24,020 nucleotides of DNA from Candidatus Parcubacteria bacterium (GTDB taxonomy: Bacteria; Patescibacteriota; Minisyncoccia; Minisyncoccales; JAUWXI01). The number at the start of each line of letters is the position of its first letter. Within the stretch, counting starts at the first letter, position 1. The position numbers and the translations under genes are program-made. Below are positions 20,264 through 24,020 of this stretch, in pieces. Under the pieces are notes generated by a model. That model saw nothing but the letters and a program-made list of their open reading frames with translations, was not told the DNA's origin and made no database searches. The stretch lies in contig JAUWXI010000002.1 in assembly GCA_030616435.1 (NCBI GenBank), forward strand, positions 1 to 24,020. Reading direction: 5' to 3'.

Positions 20264-22203
20264 GGGGTTCTCAGACTAAAGTACCAGTTGAGAACTTCTC
20301 TTACTACTGGCAAAACAACCATTTGTAAGCCTGGAACTTCCTCCACCATTATGGTTAAAACAATTTCTGGATCTTCATAGGGAGCAAAAACTGTAACCCA
20401 GCTATGATAGAAATTTTCTTTTGAGGTCTGGGCTGTTCCTGTTTTTGCAGCAGAAGAAACTGGCAAAGAATTCAAAATAAAGGCTGAACCTGAAGGAGAA
20501 GTAACCGCCTGTCTCATCCCCTCTCTAACAATTTCAAGATTTTCTTTTTTAACAAAGTTTTCTCTTAAAATCTTGCTTGCTATTTTATCTACAACATTTT
20601 TGTTTTGATCTAAAAGCTCTTTGGCAAGCATAGGTTTATATAAAGTGCCTCCATTAGCTATGGAGCCAAAAGCTGTTACCATTTGCAATGGGGTGGTAGA
20701 AAAAGCACCCTGGCCAATAGACAAATGGTAAGTGTGCCCCAAGCGCCAAGCTGTATCTATATCTGGTAAAATTCCTTGTCCTTCTTCTGGCAAATCAATG
20801 CCCGTTTTCTCTCCCCAGCCAAAAAGTTCTAACCATTTAATTATCTTTTCAGGACCCAAACCCCCAAAGCCCTCATATCCTCCGCCAATAGTATAAAAAT
20901 AAATGTTGCAAGACTCAGCAATGGCTTTTCTCATATCAGTTGAGCCGTGAATTCTCCAATCGTGATACCTATATTCCTTAGGTTCTATTTGAGGATAATA
21001 GGGATTTTCAATAGAAATTACTCCCTGACAATTTATTCTCTTTTCTGGCCAGATTATTTTTTCCTCCAAGGCGGCAGTAGCAATCAAGGGCTTTATGCTT
21101 GAGCCCGTAGGATATCCAATGCCAGAAATTGCCCGATTAAAAAGAGGTTCCTCAGGATCGTTTTTCAACTCTTGCCATTCTTCTTCCAAAATTTTCTTTG
21201 AAAAAAGGTTGTTATTAAACGAGGGAATGGAGGCTAAAGATAGGACCCCTCCAGTTTTGGGATCCAAAGCTATGGCAATCCCTTTTTTTGTACCACTCTC
21301 TCTTAAGGCCTTAGATAGCTCTTTTTCAATCTTTTTTTGTAACTCAAAATCTAAATGTAAAAGAAGGCTTTTGCCAGATTCAGATGTCGAAAGAATTTCT
21401 TTTGAAATTATGTTCCCTTTAACATCCCTCTCAATTTTAAAAACTCCCTGTTTTCCTCTCAAGTCCCTTTCATAAAACTTTTCAAGCCCCCCTTTACCAA
21501 TTTGGTCAGCAATGGAGTAATCTTCAAAAATTTCGAGTTCCTCTTGGCTTATCTTCCCTGTAAATCCTAAAACATGGGAAAGAGTTCCCTCTTCAACATA
21601 ATCTCTAACCGTGTTTTCTTCTATTAAAAATCCTTCTATTTTCTTTGAAGCAATCTCAGTCTCCAACAAGATTAGTTTTGTATGATCTAAATTCTCTGAA
21701 ATTAAAACACGGGGCAAATCCGATTCCTCAATCTCTCTTTTTAAATTTTCAACATCTTTTTCTAAAACCTGAGAAACTCTTCTGAGGACTTGGTCTCTTT
21801 GCCTTTTTTCCCAAGGAAGATCCCTTTTTTCACAGATTAAATCAAAAGCTCCTTTATTAAAGACCAACTGAGTTCTGTTTCTATCATAAATCACCCCTCT
21901 TGAAGTTCTTATGGGAGAGAGTCTTTCCTTATTCTTCTCAGCTAATAAAGTGAGTTCTTTTCCTCTGAAAACTTGCAAGTAAAAAGTTTTTGAGCCTATT
22001 AAAAAGAGTAAAATCAAAACAAAAATAAAGAAAGTTTGTAAAACCCTCTTTCTCAGGGGAACCTCAAGCCTTCTTTCCGATATTTCTAACTCCCTCTGTT
22101 TAACTAGCTTATCCAAAAGAATCTCTTGAGGTTCAATTTCTGCTCCTTGCCTTCTTATTCTGTACCCTTTAAAACCTTTTTTTGAGTGAAAGAAAAATTT
22201 CAT
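20260..22203 (-). CDS. mrdA: Penicillin-binding protein 2 (elongation transpeptidase)
   Basis: PBP2 is the class B transpeptidase that crosslinks new peptidoglycan during lateral growth, partnered with RodA and MreC. The 647-residue protein has one membrane helix at about residues 53-71 and then the pedestal domain with SPIRTSRGVIYDRN and VLGFTGKISQEEL. The transpeptidase domain has all three active-site motifs: SxxK in PTGSSIKPL (Ser368-Lys371), SxN in AESCNIYFY (Ser431-Asn433) and KTG in AAKTGTAQ (587-589). The cytoplasmic N-terminus of about 50 charged residues is longer than usual. The start overlaps mreD by 35 bases, and AGGA lies about ten bases upstream. rodA is not in the window. Confidence 0.95.
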   Translation of the reverse strand: MKFFFHSKKGFKGYRIRRQGAEIEPQEILLDKLVKQRELEISERRLEVPLRKRVLQTFFIFVLILLFLIGSKTFYLQVFRGKELTLLAEKNKERLSPIRTSRGVIYDRNRTQLVFNKGAFDLICEKRDLPWEKRQRDQVLRRVSQVLEKDVENLKREIEESDLPRVLISENLDHTKLILLETEIASKKIEGFLIEENTVRDYVEEGTLSHVLGFTGKISQEELEIFEDYSIADQIGKGGLEKFYERDLRGKQGVFKIERDVKGNIISKEILSTSESGKSLLLHLDFELQKKIEKELSKALRESGTKKGIAIALDPKTGGVLSLASIPSFNNNLFSKKILEEEWQELKNDPEEPLFNRAISGIGYPTGSSIKPLIATAALEEKIIWPEKRINCQGVISIENPYYPQIEPKEYRYHDWRIHGSTDMRKAIAESCNIYFYTIGGGYEGFGGLGPEKIIKWLELFGWGEKTGIDLPEEGQGILPDIDTAWRLGHTYHLSIGQGAFSTTPLQMVTAFGSIANGGTLYKPMLAKELLDQNKNVVDKIASKILRENFVKKENLEIVREGMRQAVTSPSGSAFILNSLPVSSAAKTGTAQTSKENFYHSWVTVFAPYEDPEIVLTIMVEEVPGLQMVVLPVVREVLNWYFSLRTP

Positions 22204-22648
22204 AAAAAAGAAATCCTAAGATTGCAAAAATTAAATTGTAAATCAAACTGACGGGTTCTAGGTTAAAAGAGATCAAACTTCTTTTAAAACAAATTTTAAA
22301 GAGAAAAAAAGAAAAATTATAAAGAAGCAAAGCAAGCAAGAAGATAAAAATAAACCAAAAAAAACTCTTTTGTCTGATAAGACTCCAAACAAACCTTAAA
22401 AAAAGAATTACAAAAACCAAATTAAGGGTTTTTATTCCAAAGATTCCTCCAGAAAAAACATCCAAGAAAAATCCTCCAAAAAGAGCAGGTAAAACCCAAT
22501 CTTCTTTAAGATCGAAAAAGATTAAAAGGAACATGGCAATAAAAATCAAATGAGGAGTAAAATTTGCAAAACTAAAATGAACTAAAAAACTCTGTTCAAT
22601 GAGGCTCAAAAGGAAGAAAATCAAGAGGAAAAGGAAATTTTTTACCAT
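22169..22648 (-). CDS. mreD: Rod shape-determining protein MreD
   Basis: MreD is a small polytopic membrane component of the elongasome. This 159-residue protein consists largely of hydrophobic helices, starting FLFLLIFFLLSLIEQSFLV, with the family-typical segment LPALFGGFFLDVFSGGIFGIKTLNLVFVILFL near the middle, and ends in a short basic tail. Assignment rests on this pattern and on its place between mreC and mrdA. It overlaps mreC by seven bases and mrdA by 35, which implies translational coupling. Confidence 0.88.
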   Translation of the reverse strand: MVKNFLFLLIFFLLSLIEQSFLVHFSFANFTPHLIFIAMFLLIFFDLKEDWVLPALFGGFFLDVFSGGIFGIKTLNLVFVILFLRFVWSLIRQKSFFWFIFIFLLALLLYNFSFFLFKICFKRSLISFNLEPVSLIYNLIFAILGFLFYEIFLSLKKRF

Positions 22649-23442
22649 TTTTTAATCAAAAAAACTTTTTCTATCTTTTTAAGATCAAAGAAAGGAACAA
22701 CAGTAGCTGTTTGAAAGGGTTCAATATCTAATTTTTCAAACTCTTGGACTTTTCCAATCAAGAGACCTTCTGGAAAAATCCCTCCAAGAATATCTGTAAC
22801 TAAAAGGTCTTCCTTTTCTATTTCTGCTTCTTTTGGAGCTAACTCAAAAGAAAGCCGTTGATTTCCTTTTCCTTTTAAGACTCCTTTTATCTCCTTTCCC
22901 TCAACTTCACTTGGAACAAGTTTTTGAATTTTGGCTGAAAAGCTAATTTCCTCATTTGAAATCAATGCAATCTTTGAAAAATCTTCATAGACTTCGCTTA
23001 CTTTTCCTAAAAGAACTTTTTGTTGGGTGATTACAGGAAAACCCTCTGAAACCCCCTCTTTTATACCTGAATCAATTAAGAGAGAGTCTTCAAAAAGGTC
23101 CTTTGCTATAACCTTTACCAAGATTAATTCAAAATCCTCTTGGAGCCCTATATTTAAAGCCTCTCTCAAAATCTCATTTTCTTTTTTTAACTCCTGTAAT
23201 TTTACAATTTCAGCTAATAGTTCTTGATTTTTTAGTTCAAGAATCTCAAGCTCTTTTTCTAAAGTTTTAGATTTTAAAAGACCTCTAAAAAAACTAGAAA
23301 TCTCTCTTCCTTTTTGCCAAAGAAACTCCAAGACAGGTGTAGATACTTTAAACAGGGTATTCTTTAAGTCTTTTTGAAAAAAATTTAAAGAGAAAAGGAT
23401 CAGAATTACAAAAAACAAAATTGAAAACTTCCTTAATCTCAT
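22642..23442 (-). CDS. mreC: Rod shape-determining protein MreC
   Basis: MreC is a bitopic scaffold that activates the PBP2-RodA elongation machinery. The 266-residue protein has an N-terminal membrane helix (about 7-22), a coiled coil (about 57-95, LEKELEILELKNQELLAEIVKL) and a beta-barrel region with LLIDSGIKEGVSEGFPVI and LVTDILGGIFPEGLLIGKV, both standard MreC segments. Residues 175-182 (LVPSEVEG) sit in the barrel and look like a repeat-derived insertion. mreB is not adjacent; the rRNA genes lie directly upstream. The first codon is six bases after a TATAAT. Confidence 0.92.
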   Translation of the reverse strand: MRLRKFSILFFVILILFSLNFFQKDLKNTLFKVSTPVLEFLWQKGREISSFFRGLLKSKTLEKELEILELKNQELLAEIVKLQELKKENEILREALNIGLQEDFELILVKVIAKDLFEDSLLIDSGIKEGVSEGFPVITQQKVLLGKVSEVYEDFSKIALISNEEISFSAKIQKLVPSEVEGKEIKGVLKGKGNQRLSFELAPKEAEIEKEDLLVTDILGGIFPEGLLIGKVQEFEKLDIEPFQTATVVPFFDLKKIEKVFLIKKW

Positions 23443-23448
23443 TATTTT

Positions 23449-23477
23449 ATTATACCCTGAAACACTTTAGATTTAAA
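23449..23477 (-). promoter_or_regulatory. mreC promoter, leaderless
   Basis: TTTAAA (23472-23477), 17 bases, then a perfect TATAAT (23449-23454) on the minus strand. The six following bases lead straight to the ATG, so transcription should begin on the start codon. It separates the mre unit from the 5S rRNA gene. Confidence 0.7.
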
Positions 23478-23485
23478 AGCAAATT

Positions 23486-23617
23486 AAAAAGCCCTCTGGT
23501 GACGGCGTCCTACTCTCGCGCCGAAGCACTACCATAGGCCTTGGGGTATTTCACTACCGTGTTCGGAATGGGAACGGGTGGGACAACCCCAGTATAGCCG
23601 TCACCGAAGGGCTTTTT
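23486..23617 (-). terminator. Stem bracketing 5S rRNA, with terminal U-run
   Basis: AAAAAGCCCT (23486-23495) and AGGGCTTTTT (23608-23617) are perfect ten-base inverted repeats on each side of the 5S rRNA. On the minus strand the second arm is AGGGCTTTTTAATTT, so the pre-5S processing stem also resembles the operon terminator. Confidence 0.6.
23497..23606 (-). rRNA. rrf: 5S ribosomal RNA
   Basis: On the minus strand the gene opens with GGTGACGGC and closes with GCCGTCACC, the perfectly paired helix I. Inside is the conserved 5S core CCGTTCCCATTCCGAACACGG (seen around 23560-23583), followed by GTAGTG and GCGAGAGTAGGACG. Ends are set by the helix and are good to a few bases. The length of about 110 is a little short for a bacterial 5S. 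Confidence 0.95.
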
Positions 23618-23641
23618 ACTCAAAAATATGGTCACTGATTA

Positions 23642-24020
23642 CTAGCTGAGGTTACGATTATTAGTACTGCTCGGCTCAATCCCTTACGGGACTTACACCT
23701 ACAGCCTATCAAGGTTGTAATCTCCAACCAATCTTAATAAGTCCTAATCTTGGGGTGGGCTTCGAGCTTAGATGCTTTCAGCTCTTATCCCTTCCTAACT
23801 TAGCTACCCAGCGATGCCGCTAGCGCGACAACTGGTACACCAGAGGTTAGTTCACTCGGGTCCTCTCGTACTACGAGCAACTCCCCTCAAGACTCGACGC
23901 CTGCGGTAGATAGGGACCAACCTGTATCACTACGGTCTGAACCCAGCTCACGTACCCTTTTAACTGGCGAACAGCCAGACCCTTGGGACCTTATACAGCC
24001 CCAGGATAGGATAAGCCGAC
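23642..24020 (-). rRNA. rrl: 23S ribosomal RNA, 3' end (partial)
   Basis: The minus strand contains the highly conserved 23S 3' domain. On the plus strand this is seen as TTAGATGCTTTCAGC (near 23769), GCGATGCCGCTAGCG, CTGGTACACCAGAGG, TCCTCTCGTACTA and the sarcin-ricin region, then CCAGCTCACGTACC. The 3' boundary lies near 23642, by comparison with the usual distance to 5S; the 5' part lies beyond the window. The gene order 23S-5S is followed by mreC on the same strand. Confidence 0.95.

Noticed and set aside
1..24020. CRISPR array or toxin-antitoxin/defence system
   Set aside because: No regularly spaced repeats and no cas or recognisable defence genes were seen on either strand.

Overview
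This window is AT-rich, densely packed bacterial chromosome, almost certainly from a member of the Patescibacteria (Candidate Phyla Radiation, Parcubacteria-like). The basis is indirect: short intergenic gaps, ATGA-type overlaps, a compact HrcA, a Mur ligase with a membrane-embedded N-terminus, FtsQ and MreCD/PBP2 in a minimal gene set, and many start codons sitting six bases after a -10 box. I could not run a search, so the taxonomic call is an inference.

Layout, left to right. Positions 1-3653 hold a leftward heat-shock operon: hrcA with a CIRCE-like operator, a broken hsp20 remnant, dnaK, and dnaJ (cut by the window edge); grpE is not between them. Positions 3725-7073 carry two adjacent rightward membrane glycosyltransferases of the GT39/PMT type. 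Positions 7095-13893 hold a leftward run serS, alpha/beta hydrolase, murF-like membrane ligase, DegT aminotransferase, FemAB-type transferase and ftsQ, that is, mainly envelope building and division. Two small unknown genes with their own terminators follow (14012-14705), separated by a duplicated 47-bp spacer.

Positions 14706-17057 look like an inserted mobile element. It is bounded by perfect 24-bp inverted repeats and carries an IS1595/ISXO2-type transposase, a divergently transcribed DUF5343-like protein, a long structured hairpin, and a very odd tRNA: a leucine-like type II body with a UGU (threonine) anticodon and altered D-loop and T-loop contact bases. This is the part of the window most likely to be undescribed.

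Positions 17068-19621 (HD hydrolase, membrane metal-dependent hydrolase, lysS) and 19739-23442 (greA, mrdA/PBP2, mreD, mreC) are again leftward. Upstream of mreC lie the 5S rRNA and the 3' end of the 23S rRNA, both on the minus strand.

Functionally, the core genes form three themes: protein folding (HrcA/DnaK/DnaJ), cell wall and shape (MurF-like, FemAB, FtsQ, PBP2, MreC, MreD), and translation/transcription (SerS, LysS, GreA, rRNA). A recurring feature is that the first gene of several transcription units appears to be translated from a leaderless mRNA, while downstream genes are coupled by overlaps.
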